A DNA stretch of 64,000 nucleotides from Erysipelotrichaceae bacterium (lineage in GTDB: Bacteria; Bacillota_I; Bacilli_A; Erysipelotrichales; Erysipelotrichaceae), in the NCBI GenBank assembly GCA_022799495.1, contig JAAWON010000002.1:1-64000 (forward strand). The letters are read 5' to 3'. The notes beneath the pieces were generated by a model that saw only the letters and a program-made list of their open reading frames with translations, searched no databases and was not told the origin of the DNA. Position 1 is the first letter of the stretch. Every line of letters begins with the position of its first letter. A program made the translations under genes and the position numbers. Positions 39,271 through 50,191 of the stretch are shown here, in pieces.

Positions 39271-40169
39271 GCTTCTACCTCTTGTCGCGTCGGTATGGAT
39301 GGCAGTGCGCCCTGTTTTGTACAAGCGATTGCGGCTGCCTGAGCCCCTAACCTCATCGCATCTGCGATACTAGCACCTTGAATGAGCGCACCGAAGCAAT
39401 AGCCGGTAAAGGTATCTCCTGCCGCCGTTGTATCCACTGCTTTTACAGGATATGCCGCTTGATAAAGGGTGGTCGTTTCATCACCATAGAATGCCCCCTG
39501 TTTTCCTAAGGTCACAATAATTTGTTTGTTCGCAAAGCATTTCATCATGCCTGTCAGCAACGTCTTACCATCCAATGCATTGACAGACTCATATTTCTGC
39601 TTTATCAACATGCGTGCTTCTTCCTCATTAACAATCCATGCATCCACATAAGAAAGCGGAAGTTGTAAAATCTGTTCATTCATCGGTGAGGGATTCAGCA
39701 CAATCCGCATCCCCTTATGATGAGCCTGCGTCATGATTTCGGCCATTTGATTGATCTCATTTTGTAAAACCAATAAATCTCCACTGCCAAACTCGGATAG
39801 GATCAATCTGACATCTTTTTTTGTGAAAGTTTGATTTGCGCCACCATATAACAAGATGCAGTTCTCTCCATCCGGTGTCGTTTGAATGATCGCATGGCCA
39901 CTGGGGCATGGTTTTCTTAGAATCAAATCCATTGAAATAGCAGCCTTTGCCAATTCCTCCAACAAGCCTTCTCCATCTTCTGCTCCAATCGCCGCACCCA
40001 AACAGACCTCAACCCCACATCGCTTCATTGCGATGGCCTGATTCAAGCCTTTCCCACCATAAAACACTTGCCTGCGACTTGCAGATACCGTTTGCTTGGC
40101 CTGCACAAAATCTTGTACCTGATAGACATAATCTAAATTGCATGCCCCAAATACCAACGCTTTTTTCAT
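39258..40169 (-). CDS. PfkB family carbohydrate kinase (ribokinase-like)
   Basis: GACNLDYVYQV, GGKGLNQAIAMKRCG, VVDTTAAGDTFTGYCFGAL-type motif (AVDTTAAGDTFTGYCFGAL). Confidence 0.9.
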   Translation of the reverse strand: MKKALVFGACNLDYVYQVQDFVQAKQTVSASRRQVFYGGKGLNQAIAMKRCGVEVCLGAAIGAEDGEGLLEELAKAAISMDLILRKPCPSGHAIIQTTPDGENCILLYGGANQTFTKKDVRLILSEFGSGDLLVLQNEINQMAEIMTQAHHKGMRIVLNPSPMNEQILQLPLSYVDAWIVNEEEARMLIKQKYESVNALDGKTLLTGMMKCFANKQIIVTLGKQGAFYGDETTTLYQAAYPVKAVDTTAAGDTFTGYCFGALIQGASIADAMRLGAQAAAIACTKQGALPSIPTRQEVEAWNF

Positions 40170-40315
40170 CGTAGTTCCTCGCTGTTTCCGGTTCTTATAT
40201 AGAATGAGCAGAGATCATTTTGACCACTATTCGCCTTAACTTTGATACAAGCAGTTTTCAACTGCCATTCCAAGCATACATCGTCTCGCTTTCCCATAAT
40301 TATCAAAAGATGATA

Positions 40316-40792
40316 TCACTTATGATACGGCTGATGATGCAGGATCGTAAAAGCACGATAGACTTGTTCACAAACCAACAATCGCACCATCTGATGCGGA
40401 AAGGTGAGATCAGACAATTTCCAGCGCCAATCACTGCGCTGAATCACTGCCTCACTGATCCCAAGCGATCCGCCAATCACAAAGGCAATATCGCCACCGC
40501 CATAGGTTTGCACGTTATGGATTTTTTCCGCAAGCTTGACGCTATCTATCATATGACCTGCTAAATCAAGCAATATCACATGATCGCTTGGTTTGAGTCT
40601 GGCCAAAAGACGCTCCCCCTCTTTGCGTTTGACTTCCATCATTTGCGCTGTGGACAAGGATTGGGGAGCCATTTCATCCGCAACCTCGATGATTTCTATT
40701 TTGGCAAATGCGCCCAAGCGCTTCTCATATTCTTTAATCAGTGCCAACAGCGCCTTCTCACGACATTTACCTACGGCAACAATCTTAATCAC
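40316..40792 (-). CDS. rlmH: 23S rRNA (pseudouridine(1915)-N(3))-methyltransferase RlmH
   Basis: IKIVAVGKCREKALLALIKEYEKRL...FVIGGSLGISEAV...LTFPHQMVRLLVCEQVYRAFTILHHQPYHK. Confidence 0.95.
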   Translation of the reverse strand: MIKIVAVGKCREKALLALIKEYEKRLGAFAKIEIIEVADEMAPQSLSTAQMMEVKRKEGERLLARLKPSDHVILLDLAGHMIDSVKLAEKIHNVQTYGGGDIAFVIGGSLGISEAVIQRSDWRWKLSDLTFPHQMVRLLVCEQVYRAFTILHHQPYHK

Positions 40793-41847
40793 TGTAAAGT
40801 TACCTCAACCTGTATCTCTTCCCCATCACGATGAATGGTTAAGGTGACCTCATCACCAACTTGCTTGGCATACAAGGCTTGCCGAAATGTTTTCATCGAG
40901 GTGATCAGCGTCTCATCCAGTTTCACAATGATATCGCCATTTTGAATCCCTGAGCGTTGTGCCGGTCCGCCAAACGCCATTCGCGTTACCATGATGCCCT
41001 GCTCATCCTCAATCCCTTCACGCATTCTAAGAAACATATTCAGTTGTGCCAAATCCACGCCATTGATTCCTAAGTTAGGCCGTATGACTTGGCCGTTTTT
41101 TTCCAACTGCTGCACAATCGGCACAACCTCATTGATCGGAATCGCAAAGCCGAAGCCTTCTACCTCAGTATCGGCAATCTTCATCGAATTGATGCCAATC
41201 AATTCTCCTGCCATATTGATCAAAGGGCCACCGCTATTACCCGGATTGATTGCCGCATCAATCTGAAATACGGTCATATCCCAGTCTTGCGCTGAAGAAA
41301 CCGTTCGATTCGTTCCTGAAATCAAACCTCCCGAAACACTACCCTGATATTCCACACCAAGCGGAGAACCCATCGCAATGACATATTCACCTTTTTTGAC
41401 CAGTGAAGAATCCCCCAACGTGAACGCCTCTACCTCACTGTCAGTTTTCATCTTCAATAACGCTAAATCCGTTAATTCATCACTGCCGACTACCTCTGCC
41501 TCAGCACTTGTCTGATCGGCAAACATCACTTTGACGCCACGGCCATCCTTGATGACATGATGGTTGGTAATCACATAGACATGATCCTGATCAATACGAT
41601 AAATCGCTCCGCTACCGGAACCAATCTCCTGCTCCCCATAAAGGGATATTACCGTTACCACCTTATGTTCGCTTTTCGCCACCAATTCACTGACGTCGCT
41701 CGCTATTTCGCTGCGTGCACTCATTATGGATGCACCACCTACATTGCCCCCATCAGCCTTTTCCTGTTTCAATGTATACACTTCATAGGATAAAATTATG
41801 TTCCACCCAAGCAGGGTTAGAAGTAAAACCGCAATGATTTTTTTCAT
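40789..41847 (-). CDS. htrA: HtrA/DegP-like trypsin-fold serine protease with PDZ domain
   Basis: GSGSGAIYRIDQDHVYVITNHHVI, DAAINPGNSGGPLINMAGELIGIN, C-terminal PDZ. Confidence 0.92.
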   Translation of the reverse strand: MKKIIAVLLLTLLGWNIILSYEVYTLKQEKADGGNVGGASIMSARSEIASDVSELVAKSEHKVVTVISLYGEQEIGSGSGAIYRIDQDHVYVITNHHVIKDGRGVKVMFADQTSAEAEVVGSDELTDLALLKMKTDSEVEAFTLGDSSLVKKGEYVIAMGSPLGVEYQGSVSGGLISGTNRTVSSAQDWDMTVFQIDAAINPGNSGGPLINMAGELIGINSMKIADTEVEGFGFAIPINEVVPIVQQLEKNGQVIRPNLGINGVDLAQLNMFLRMREGIEDEQGIMVTRMAFGGPAQRSGIQNGDIIVKLDETLITSMKTFRQALYAKQVGDEVTLTIHRDGEEIQVEVTLQ

Positions 41848-42593
41848 CCCTTGTTTCCTCCTACATAAATACCGAATTGTTCTGCCGCATAAATAGTGAG
41901 ATTTGCACAAGGCAGTTCCTTTTGTTTCAAGCGATCAATCAGCGTATCTGCGGCTAATTGACGATGATTGCCCTCCTGCGAAATATGTGCCAATATGATC
42001 TCCTTGGTTTTATCCCCGATTACCTGCGCTAAAATATTCGCACTGTCCTCATTGCATAGATGTCCATAATCATTGATAATGCGCTGTTTGACAAATACCG
42101 GGCGACTTGTCTGCATCAGCATTTCAATATTATGATTGCTTTCAAACACATAGTAATCCGCATTCACAAGATAAGGCATTACATCACGGCGAATATAACC
42201 GGTATCCGTCACATACACCAGTTTTTCTTGACCACTTTCCAGCACATAACCGACGGTTCCTTCACAATCATGGCTCATCGGTAATACGGTAATATCAAAA
42301 GAACCGATGCGCAAGCGATCATAAGGCTGTATATCATGCGCATCTGGGCGCTGTGTCTTGGCACAAGAGAATAGGGGAAGTTCATCAAACATGCGTAATT
42401 GGGAAACGTGATCCTTATGCGTATGTGTGATCAGCATACCATCTGCCTTATGATAATTATAATGTAGCCGTTCAAAGCATTGATTCAAATAACGCTTTGT
42501 CGTACCACAATCAATGATCAGTTCACTATCCTCATTTTTAATCAGGCAACAATTCCCCTTAGAACCGCTGGCCAATAGTGCGAACTTCATCAC
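41844..42593 (-). CDS. walJ: MBL fold metallo-hydrolase (WalJ/YycJ)
   Basis: FALLASGSKGNCCLIKNEDSELIIDCG, ITHTHKDHVSQL, SHDCEGTVGYVLES; syntenic with htrA-rlmH. Confidence 0.9.
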   Translation of the reverse strand: MMKFALLASGSKGNCCLIKNEDSELIIDCGTTKRYLNQCFERLHYNYHKADGMLITHTHKDHVSQLRMFDELPLFSCAKTQRPDAHDIQPYDRLRIGSFDITVLPMSHDCEGTVGYVLESGQEKLVYVTDTGYIRRDVMPYLVNADYYVFESNHNIEMLMQTSRPVFVKQRIINDYGHLCNEDSANILAQVIGDKTKEIILAHISQEGNHRQLAADTLIDRLKQKELPCANLTIYAAEQFGIYVGGNKG

Positions 42594-44092
42594 AAGCCCA
42601 CCAGCGTTTCCGGGTCTAAGCGCACCCCATTATAGCGAATTTCAAAATGCACATGCGGACCGGTCGCATAACCTGTCATACCAATATTGCCGATTGGCTC
42701 ACCCTGTTGTACCACCGTGCCGGGAGGATAAAAGCCGGGACTGCTCATGTGACCATAATAGGTCTGATAACCGTTGTTATGATCAATGATCATGTAATAG
42801 CCACCCATGTAATCAAATGAATTGGTCACCACTGTACCACGATCACTCGCTAATACATGACCCCAGAAGTTATAACGATTCTGGACATCGGTTGCCTGAT
42901 GCCCGCTATAACAATACCAACTGCATGTAATTGAAACTACTTCTACCGGCCAGCGGAAATGACCGCTACCGATATGCGGATACACCTTCGTTCCAACCCG
43001 TTTTACCTCACGAACCGGCTGTTTGGTAATCACACTGGAAATCTTTTTACCACTACCGGTGCTTTGACCATTCACAAAGGTTTCCTGATAGCGGGCATTC
43101 TCTCTGCCCAATTCCTGCTTGGTCTCAATAAACTCAGAGCCTTCCCGCAGGGTATCATCATATACAATCAGCGTCTCATTGGGATAGACTACTTCCTCTA
43201 CCTGATTTTCCTTTGTGACTTCAAAGTGAATCGGACTATTGATCGAGGTAACATTCAATTCCGTGCCTACCTTTAATAACTGGTTTTCACTTACCAATAC
43301 ATCGGAATTTAATGCCAATAAATGAGGAATAGAAAGATGATTCAACCACGCGATACCTTGTACTGTATCATATTCCTGCGTTGTATAGTATTCGCTTTCT
43401 CCCTCATAACCATAACTGATAATTTTCAATGCCTCTTCTTCGCTTTTGGCGATTTTACTGATCGGCGCTAAACCGCGACTTACACTCATATCTTCTTTAA
43501 ATGCCGCATCCTTGACTCTGGAACCATATTGATACTCACCCAACTCCGGTGTTTCCTTTCCGGAGTTTAACAGACGATAGGATTCCTCATCAATAAAATT
43601 CAATGCGAATGCATCACGGGCAGCCACAAAATCATCAAGGTTCTTGACATACATCACTTCACCATTGGAAAACTCAATCTTATGGGCCTCGACACTAAAC
43701 AACTGATTCTCATGGATATAATTCAGAATTTCCTCATCCTTATCCTCATAGGTAAATAAACTTACCTCATCAACGATATGGATGTCCTCACCTAAACCTA
43801 ACTTTGTATTGGGATAGTCCTGTTGGTACGATTGTTCATAAGCATCCACAAGCAGGGCATCCAATTTATTTTTGTCACTTAGTATGCCAATGACACGCTC
43901 TTTCTCATAAATGATATGATAGGTACGCTGTCCTTCATTACTTGCGCTCATTGCTTGCGGTATGATCGCATCATCTAAAAGCGTCGCTGCCGCAATATCA
44001 CTATGGACTTGGTTAGGACGAAAGTATGGAGCGATCCATGTCAGTATCAATGCCGCCAATATGGATCCCAGCAGCATATAAGATTGTTTCAT
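42590..44092 (-). CDS. M23 family metallopeptidase with G5-like domain
   Basis: C-terminal GHQATDVQNRYNFWGHVLASDRGTVV...GPHVHFEIRYNG; G5-like IVYDDTLREGSEFIETKQELGRENARYQETFVNG; N-terminal membrane anchor. Confidence 0.85.
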   Translation of the reverse strand: MKQSYMLLGSILAALILTWIAPYFRPNQVHSDIAAATLLDDAIIPQAMSASNEGQRTYHIIYEKERVIGILSDKNKLDALLVDAYEQSYQQDYPNTKLGLGEDIHIVDEVSLFTYEDKDEEILNYIHENQLFSVEAHKIEFSNGEVMYVKNLDDFVAARDAFALNFIDEESYRLLNSGKETPELGEYQYGSRVKDAAFKEDMSVSRGLAPISKIAKSEEEALKIISYGYEGESEYYTTQEYDTVQGIAWLNHLSIPHLLALNSDVLVSENQLLKVGTELNVTSINSPIHFEVTKENQVEEVVYPNETLIVYDDTLREGSEFIETKQELGRENARYQETFVNGQSTGSGKKISSVITKQPVREVKRVGTKVYPHIGSGHFRWPVEVVSITCSWYCYSGHQATDVQNRYNFWGHVLASDRGTVVTNSFDYMGGYYMIIDHNNGYQTYYGHMSSPGFYPPGTVVQQGEPIGNIGMTGYATGPHVHFEIRYNGVRLDPETLVGL

Positions 44093-44151
44093 GTGTACCC
44101 CTCCTTTCCTGTCATATATAGCCAATCGGTAAAGATTGGAGTGTATTCAAC

Positions 44152-45519
44152 TTAGCCTTGATAAGCACCGCTCTCTTCCATTGCCGCACTGTAATTATAG
44201 AATGCCGAAATTGCTTTATCAAAGGCTAATTCTACTCGTCCGGTTGCCCCATTGCGATGCTTTGCGATATCCACATCGGTACGTTCTGGTGCGTCAACTT
44301 GCTCAGCGCTTTTATCTTTGTTGTAATATTCTTCACGAAATAAAAACATCACAATATCGGCATCCTGCTCAATAGATCCTGATTCACGCAGATCCGACAG
44401 CATCGGATGTTTGTCTGTACGCGTTTCCACGGCACGCGATAACTGCGATAAGGCAATGACAGGGCATTCCATTTCTCTTGCCAAGCCTTTTAAGGCGCGC
44501 GAAATCTCTGATATCTCCTGCTGGCGGTTATCACTTCCACCCCTAGCGCTACCACTGATTAACTGAAGGTAATCGACAATGACCATATCCAAACCATGTT
44601 CACTTTTCAATTTGCGACACTTGGAATAAATCTCCGCAATTTTTAGGTTGGAGGAATCATCAATGAACAGTTTCGTACCGCTCAATTCATTGGCTGCTTC
44701 ATTCAAGCGATTAAAGTCATCATCGCTCATATTTCCTGAACGCAGTTTATTGGATTTGACCTGACTTTTCGCACTCATGATACGACGCATCAATGATTCA
44801 GCCGGCATCTCTAAGGAAAAGATGGCCACTGCTCCCTCATTGTACTGTGCCGCATGTAGTGCAAGATTCAGTGCAAATGCTGTTTTGCCCATCGCCGGAC
44901 GAGCTGCCAAAATAATGAGATCACCGCGCTGAAAGCCATTTGTCATGCGATCCAGATCAATGTATCCGGTTTTGATTCCGGTGATATGATCACTTGAAGA
45001 TCGCAGTCTAATCAACTCCGCAATAACCGCTTGAATGACTTCCCGGCTACTTTTAAATTCCGTTGAACGACGATTGCGGGTAACTTGTAGTAAACTTCGC
45101 TCCGCCTGATCCATCAATGCATCGGTCTCATTCGCTGTATCAAAACCCAGTTCCGCAATCTCCTGTGCCGTTTGAATTAAAGCACGTACATGTGCCTTAT
45201 TCTTTATCAATTCAATATAATGCAGGCTGTTGGCAGCGGATACCGCTGTATCACACAGTTTTAATATATAATCTGCACCGCCAACCAAATGAAGTTCCTC
45301 GCCATCCTGTAAACGTGTAATCAAGGCAATGGCATCTATTGGCTTACCATTCTCATTCAAATACTGCATCGCCGCATAAATCCGCTGATGAATATCTAAA
45401 TAAAAATCCTCTTTTGCCAATCCCTGATCCAACGCCAGTTTAACGACATTGCCATAGACAAGCATAGCACCTAATATCGCCTGTTCTGCCTCGTTACTAT
45501 GGGGATATTCCCTGCTCAT
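44152..45519 (-). CDS. dnaB: Replicative DNA helicase DnaB
   Basis: EAEQAILGAMLV, LIILAARPAMGKTAFALNLALHAA, MVIVDYLQLISGS, LSDLRESGSIEQDADIVMFLFREEYY. Confidence 0.97.
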   Translation of the reverse strand: MSREYPHSNEAEQAILGAMLVYGNVVKLALDQGLAKEDFYLDIHQRIYAAMQYLNENGKPIDAIALITRLQDGEELHLVGGADYILKLCDTAVSAANSLHYIELIKNKAHVRALIQTAQEIAELGFDTANETDALMDQAERSLLQVTRNRRSTEFKSSREVIQAVIAELIRLRSSSDHITGIKTGYIDLDRMTNGFQRGDLIILAARPAMGKTAFALNLALHAAQYNEGAVAIFSLEMPAESLMRRIMSAKSQVKSNKLRSGNMSDDDFNRLNEAANELSGTKLFIDDSSNLKIAEIYSKCRKLKSEHGLDMVIVDYLQLISGSARGGSDNRQQEISEISRALKGLAREMECPVIALSQLSRAVETRTDKHPMLSDLRESGSIEQDADIVMFLFREEYYNKDKSAEQVDAPERTDVDIAKHRNGATGRVELAFDKAISAFYNYSAAMEESGAYQG

Positions 45520-45552
45520 AGCCTCATTCCTTTCCCAATTCGCTGTGTATGT

Positions 45553-45999
45553 CTATTCACTCACATGCACTTTGATGACGCCAATCACCTTATTATTATA
45601 CAAGTCCACCTTGACATCCGTATACCCTAAAGCAGCGATTTTGTTTGTATCCAACACTTTGCGCTTATCAATTTTAATATCATACTGCGCTGCCAACTGC
45701 TCGGCAATCTGCTTAGTGGACACGCTGCCAAACACTCTTCCATCACTGCCGCCCTTCACTTTAAACTCCAGCGTAATGGTTTCCAGACGTTTTTTGATTT
45801 CCTGTGCTTCTGCCTCACGCTGTTTTTCTTTTAAGGCATCCTGTAAGTTTTGTTCATCTAAAATTTCCAATGATTTCTTTGTCGCTTCCACCGCCATGTG
45901 CTGACGAATCAAAAAATTACGACCATACCCATCGGCTACTTCAACGATATCACCCTTTTTCCCCAGTTTCTTTACATCATTTAACAGAATCACTTTCAT
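45553..45999 (-). CDS. rplI: 50S ribosomal protein L9
   Basis: [40 protein letters not shown]. Confidence 0.96.
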   Translation of the reverse strand: MKVILLNDVKKLGKKGDIVEVADGYGRNFLIRQHMAVEATKKSLEILDEQNLQDALKEKQREAEAQEIKKRLETITLEFKVKGGSDGRVFGSVSTKQIAEQLAAQYDIKIDKRKVLDTNKIAALGYTDVKVDLYNNKVIGVIKVHVSE

Positions 46000-47971
46000 C
46001 TTCACGTTCCTCCTGTTCATTTAAGTATTCATCAATGACTGCTTTGAGTTCTGCCTCCAATTCAGAGACCTCGGCATGTTCACGAGACAGTGCCGCAGCG
46101 CTGAAATGGCCGCCGCCCTGCATGCGCTCCATCAAAATCTGCACATTGATTTCACCCTTGGAGCGTGCTGAGATACCAACCGTTCCCTCTGCCGTATAGG
46201 CAATCACAAAACTTGCCTCAATCCCTTTGATATTCAATAATGCATCTGCACTTTTCGACATCATCGTGCGATGCACAATACGACCATCCCGAACTGCCGC
46301 AATCAACAGATTGCCTTGATATTTCTTTGCATATTTGGTAATACCTGTTTGTTCCTCAAAATCATCAAAACTCTCTTTTAACATATTCTCAGCACTCACT
46401 GTATTTACGCCGAGTTTACGCAGATAAGCCGCCGCCTCAAAGGTCCGACTTCCGGTACGCATTTTAAAGCGATTGGTATCAACCAAAATACCGAGATAGA
46501 TTAAGGTTGCCTCCTCTTCAGACAATGCGACCTTGTTTGCTTGATAAGGGAAAAATTCCGTAATCAGTTCACATACAGAAGAGGCACTGCTTTCAATATA
46601 GACAAGCAAGGGACTGTCAATAAAGCTTTCTGTACGGCGATGGTGATCAATCACCATTGTTTTACCCGCATTTGCCAAAGTAAGTGGTGCGCCACATTGT
46701 TCCGGCGCATTATGATCCACAACGATTACCAAATCATTATCCTTCATCATTTTAACAGCTTCTTCATCGCTGATAAAATGATGGCGCTGTGCAAGATGAG
46801 CGGAAAACTGTTTCATTGCTTCCGCAAGCTGGTATTCAATTCCGCCGCTGCGAGATACGATATAGACCGGCGCATCATAGGCGCTGCACAAACGACTCAT
46901 TGCCAAGGCCGCTCCCATACAGTCAAAGTCCATTTCACGATGCCCGACGATATACACATGGTCAGCCTCCATAATCGCTTCCTTCACCGCCTGTGCCATG
47001 ACACGCACGCGTACTTTACTTCGTTTTTCTTTCGCCTCGCTGTTTCCGCCATAGTATTTGACATTTTCACCATACTTTTTAACCGCGACCTGATCACCGC
47101 CACGGCTTTGAGCCAATTCCAGCAGATCATTCACCATCTGATCCAACAGACGATAATCACAGGTGCCACGTGCATAAGACATCGACAGTGTAATGGATAC
47201 ATCAATTTCCTCGGCCGCGCTGCGCACTTCATTTAATATGGAAAAGCGATCCCGTACAATATCGGTATAAATGCCTTCATCCAGTACCACCAGAAAACGA
47301 TCCGAGCGCAACCTACGCACTAACATACCGTATTTACGCGCCCAATCCAGCAATGGTTGACGCAGATTCGTATTGATCAACGCCATTTTCGCTTCGTCCT
47401 CGTATTGTTGGATCTCCATATAATTATCTAATTGTAGTAAGCCGATGACAATGCCCTCCTGCGTATATTTGGTTTTCAGTTCAATCAATTCACTGACATC
47501 GCGTACATATAGCACTTGCGCATTTTCCTTGCGAACGATCTCATAGATGAAATCACCATCTTTGGCTATGATCTCATCCACATCATCCTGAAATAATTCA
47601 TTGACCTGTGGAATCCAAGCAGACAGTTTTTTGCCGACGATATTCACACCACGATTGGTCAGCACATCATTGATCCAAGTCGCATTGTACCCCTCATCAT
47701 AGGTAATAATGCCAACTTGTCCAAAACTGAGCGCATCCTTCGCATCACTGCCAAGGATACGTGAGATATCAATATCGGTATTTTCTTTCTCACTTTGGTA
47801 GCGATACATAATCCAGATGATCATGAGTACATTGATAGCGAGCATCAGCCAGATCAAATAGACATTCAAAGTGATTCCTGAAAATTGAAGCATTGCCACA
47901 GCGGCGATTTCCGCTAAGATCAATATGCCAATTTGTACCTGAAAGTTCTCCAGTCGTTCCATAAAAAACAC
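45977..47971 (-). CDS. gdpP: Cyclic-di-AMP phosphodiesterase GdpP (DHH family)
   Basis: N-terminal TM pair, PAS/GGDEF-like middle, [42 protein letters not shown]1 region [11 protein letters not shown]. Confidence 0.94.
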   Translation of the reverse strand: MFFMERLENFQVQIGILILAEIAAVAMLQFSGITLNVYLIWLMLAINVLMIIWIMYRYQSEKENTDIDISRILGSDAKDALSFGQVGIITYDEGYNATWINDVLTNRGVNIVGKKLSAWIPQVNELFQDDVDEIIAKDGDFIYEIVRKENAQVLYVRDVSELIELKTKYTQEGIVIGLLQLDNYMEIQQYEDEAKMALINTNLRQPLLDWARKYGMLVRRLRSDRFLVVLDEGIYTDIVRDRFSILNEVRSAAEEIDVSITLSMSYARGTCDYRLLDQMVNDLLELAQSRGGDQVAVKKYGENVKYYGGNSEAKEKRSKVRVRVMAQAVKEAIMEADHVYIVGHREMDFDCMGAALAMSRLCSAYDAPVYIVSRSGGIEYQLAEAMKQFSAHLAQRHHFISDEEAVKMMKDNDLVIVVDHNAPEQCGAPLTLANAGKTMVIDHHRRTESFIDSPLLVYIESSASSVCELITEFFPYQANKVALSEEEATLIYLGILVDTNRFKMRTGSRTFEAAAYLRKLGVNTVSAENMLKESFDDFEEQTGITKYAKKYQGNLLIAAVRDGRIVHRTMMSKSADALLNIKGIEASFVIAYTAEGTVGISARSKGEINVQILMERMQGGGHFSAAALSREHAEVSELEAELKAVIDEYLNEQEEREDESDSVK

Positions 47972-47994
47972 CTCATTTTCATTTCGCTTCTGTT

Positions 47995-48879
47995 TTACGC
48001 TAGATACAGAATCCTAAAGATGCCATACCATGCGATAAAGATGCGCATCGGTGTCCACAATAGCGAAACCAACACCGCAAGCACGCCCAATGAACCAAGC
48101 CAGCGCCGATGCAGCACCACTGCCAAGCGCAGTACATCCAGCATGCCTTGCGCACTTAATACAGCAAGATCCAGCACATACACAGCCGTGCATAGAACCA
48201 AACTGTTTCCCTCTAATTTTAACACATTTTTAAGTGAAAATAACAGCCAAATACAAATACTTAACCAACCGAACCATTTCGGTAGTTTCCATGTATGAAT
48301 CGGCTTCAACTGCGGTGCTTTTAAACGCATCCTTGTCAATAACACAACGGCCAGCAAATGCACACAAAATGTTTGTAAGAAAGCTGTAATCACGCTGATG
48401 AGCAAAGCGGCCATAAAAGCGACTTGCCCAAGATTTAGCGAAGAAATAGACAACATCTCCATCAAACGCTGTGCAATAATGATATCGTCCTGTGGATCAT
48501 AGCCGAATACTTGAGCAAACAGAACCATTGTGATGAAATAAGAAGCCAGTGTCAACCAAGCACACCAAGTCAGCAGCCATGCATTGGAGTGTCCCTTTTG
48601 TACGCCATGTCCATATACAACGCCACACAATAGTGCAGAAGCCAGATAAAACATCGTTGTCGGCAGCGCAATCATAAAAGCAAGTACCATCATCGCCGTA
48701 CAAGGCATCATAGCCTTTTTCCATCCATATTTCACGGTATAGACGATAATTGGCAAAGATAGAAGCCAATACAATGCATATTCCAATAATCCGGCAAATT
48801 GTCGATTGATGAGTAATACCACCCCAACCAAAGCGCTCATCATCGCTCCTTCGCTAATACTGCGTGCAGCATGATGCAT
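47995..48879 (-). CDS. DUF2232/YybS-like polytopic membrane protein
   Basis: Position between rpsR and gdpP; multiple TM segments. Confidence 0.75.
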   Translation of the reverse strand: MHHAARSISEGAMMSALVGVVLLINRQFAGLLEYALYWLLSLPIIVYTVKYGWKKAMMPCTAMMVLAFMIALPTTMFYLASALLCGVVYGHGVQKGHSNAWLLTWCAWLTLASYFITMVLFAQVFGYDPQDDIIIAQRLMEMLSISSLNLGQVAFMAALLISVITAFLQTFCVHLLAVVLLTRMRLKAPQLKPIHTWKLPKWFGWLSICIWLLFSLKNVLKLEGNSLVLCTAVYVLDLAVLSAQGMLDVLRLAVVLHRRWLGSLGVLAVLVSLLWTPMRIFIAWYGIFRILYLA

Positions 48880-48937
48880 GTGATTCCTCCTCCCTGTTTT
48901 CTTATGGAAAGTGTATCATAAAGTGCTATAAAAATAA

Positions 48938-48968
48938 AGAAAGCCTCCATCAAATGATGAAGGCCAAT
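48938..48968 (-). terminator. Rho-independent terminator after rpsR
   Basis: Minus strand GGCCTTCATCATTTGATGGAGGCTTTC. Confidence 0.6.
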
Positions 48969-48973
48969 TTGTA

Positions 48974-49204
48974 TTATTCGCTAACGTAAGGCAACAATGC
49001 CATCTGACGAGCACGTTTGATCGCCGTTGCCAGCATGCGCTGATATTTCGCACGAGTTCCGGTTACACGACGCGGAACAATTTTTCCATTTGCGGAAATG
49101 TAGCGTTTTAACAGCTCGATGTCCTTATAGTCGATGTATTCGATTTTATTCTTCGTAAAGTAGCAAACTTTCTTGCGTCCCATACGCTGTTTACGAAATG
49201 CCAT
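48974..49204 (-). CDS. rpsR: 30S ribosomal protein S18
   Basis: [63 protein letters not shown]. Confidence 0.98.
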   Translation of the reverse strand: MAFRKQRMGRKKVCYFTKNKIEYIDYKDIELLKRYISANGKIVPRRVTGTRAKYQRMLATAIKRARQMALLPYVSE

Positions 49205-49224
49205 ATCGGGTATTCTCCTTTCTG

Positions 49225-49686
49225 TTAGAATGGTAAGTCATCACTTGCGATATCCAAGGTATCGGCGCTTGAGAAATCGGCATCAAAACTGTTGGCTGCC
49301 GGTGCGTCTGCGACATAGCCGTTGTTTCCCATTGGCTCTTGTGCCACATATCCGCCTTGTTCCGCAGCTGCTTTTTTACTTTCCAAGAACTGCACACTGT
49401 CTGCGACGATTTCCGTCACATACACACGTTTGCCGTCCTTATCATCATAATTACGCGTTTGTATTCTGCCCTCAAGACCAAGTAATGCGCCTTTTTTTAC
49501 ATACTGTGCCATGAAATCAGCCGTCTTATTCCAAGCAACGCAGTTGATGAAATCTGCGTCTTGTCCCTGGGAAGGAACACGGCGATTGCAGGCGATGGTG
49601 AAGGATACAACCGAGGTCCCCGTCTGCGTTTTGCGCAGCATCGGATCTTTGGTAATCCTGCCAACTAATACAACTCGATTGATCAT
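49225..49686 (-). CDS. ssb: Single-stranded DNA-binding protein
   Basis: [36 protein letters not shown]-terminal acidic tip DDLPF. Confidence 0.97.
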   Translation of the reverse strand: MINRVVLVGRITKDPMLRKTQTGTSVVSFTIACNRRVPSQGQDADFINCVAWNKTADFMAQYVKKGALLGLEGRIQTRNYDDKDGKRVYVTEIVADSVQFLESKKAAAEQGGYVAQEPMGNNGYVADAPAANSFDADFSSADTLDIASDDLPF

Positions 49687-49701
49687 TGTGATTGTCCTCT
49701 C

Positions 49702-49995
49702 TTATTCTTCACCTTGCGTTTTGATGATCATAAAGCGCACAATGTTTTGATTGATACGTGTTAGACGATCAAACTCCTGAATCCCTTCATTGTTTGATGT
49801 CACGTTCATCACAACATAGTAACCCTTTTTCATGTGGTTGATCTCATACGCGAACTCTCTCATTCCCCATTCATCCACTTTATCAATGGATCCGCTATGG
49901 TCAGTGATAATCTGATTCAAATTATCCATTACCTGCTTACGAGCGGCCTCATCCAGGGATGCGTTCACGATGTACATGATCTCATACTTTTTCAT
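49702..49995 (-). CDS. rpsF: 30S ribosomal protein S6
   Basis: MKKYEIMYIVNASLDEAARKQVMDNLNQII...WGMREFAYEINHMKKGYYVVMNV. Confidence 0.97.
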   Translation of the reverse strand: MKKYEIMYIVNASLDEAARKQVMDNLNQIITDHSGSIDKVDEWGMREFAYEINHMKKGYYVVMNVTSNNEGIQEFDRLTRINQNIVRFMIIKTQGEE

Positions 49996-50078
49996 GCGTA
50001 CACCTCCTTATGGTCTAATGGCCCTATCTCAAGGGATAAGGCAAGGAGTAGAGAATATCTACCCGTTTAAAGATTATA
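49996..50078 (-). promoter_or_regulatory. Candidate rpsF leader with possible SD-sequestering helix
   Basis: Minus strand CTACTCCTTGCCTTATCCCTTGAGATAGGGCCATTAGACCATAAGGAGG: CUCCUU can pair with the SD AAGGAG. Confidence 0.4.
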
Positions 50079-50137
50079 GCATTTTCATTTGCTTAAGTAA
50101 ACAGTTTTTTTGCTTCATTCGCTTTTCATGAAAAAGA

Positions 50138-50176
50138 AACAGGGCATTGCCAATTCCTGTGGCCGCCCTGTTTATA
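50138..50176 (-). terminator. Rho-independent terminator of the giant surface protein gene
   Basis: Minus strand AAACAGGGCGGCC...GGCAATGCCCTGTTTCTTTTTC. Confidence 0.65.
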
Positions 50177-50191
50177 GCTGCATTTGTTTAT

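Noticed and set aside
46541-47236. 231-aa + strand ORF opposite gdpP
   Set aside because: Shadow ORF of the GdpP coding sequence; composition (His/Arg/Cys rich) typical of spurious antisense frames.
49834-50070. + strand ORF over the rpsF start region
   Set aside because: Antisense to rpsF and its leader; no supporting signals.
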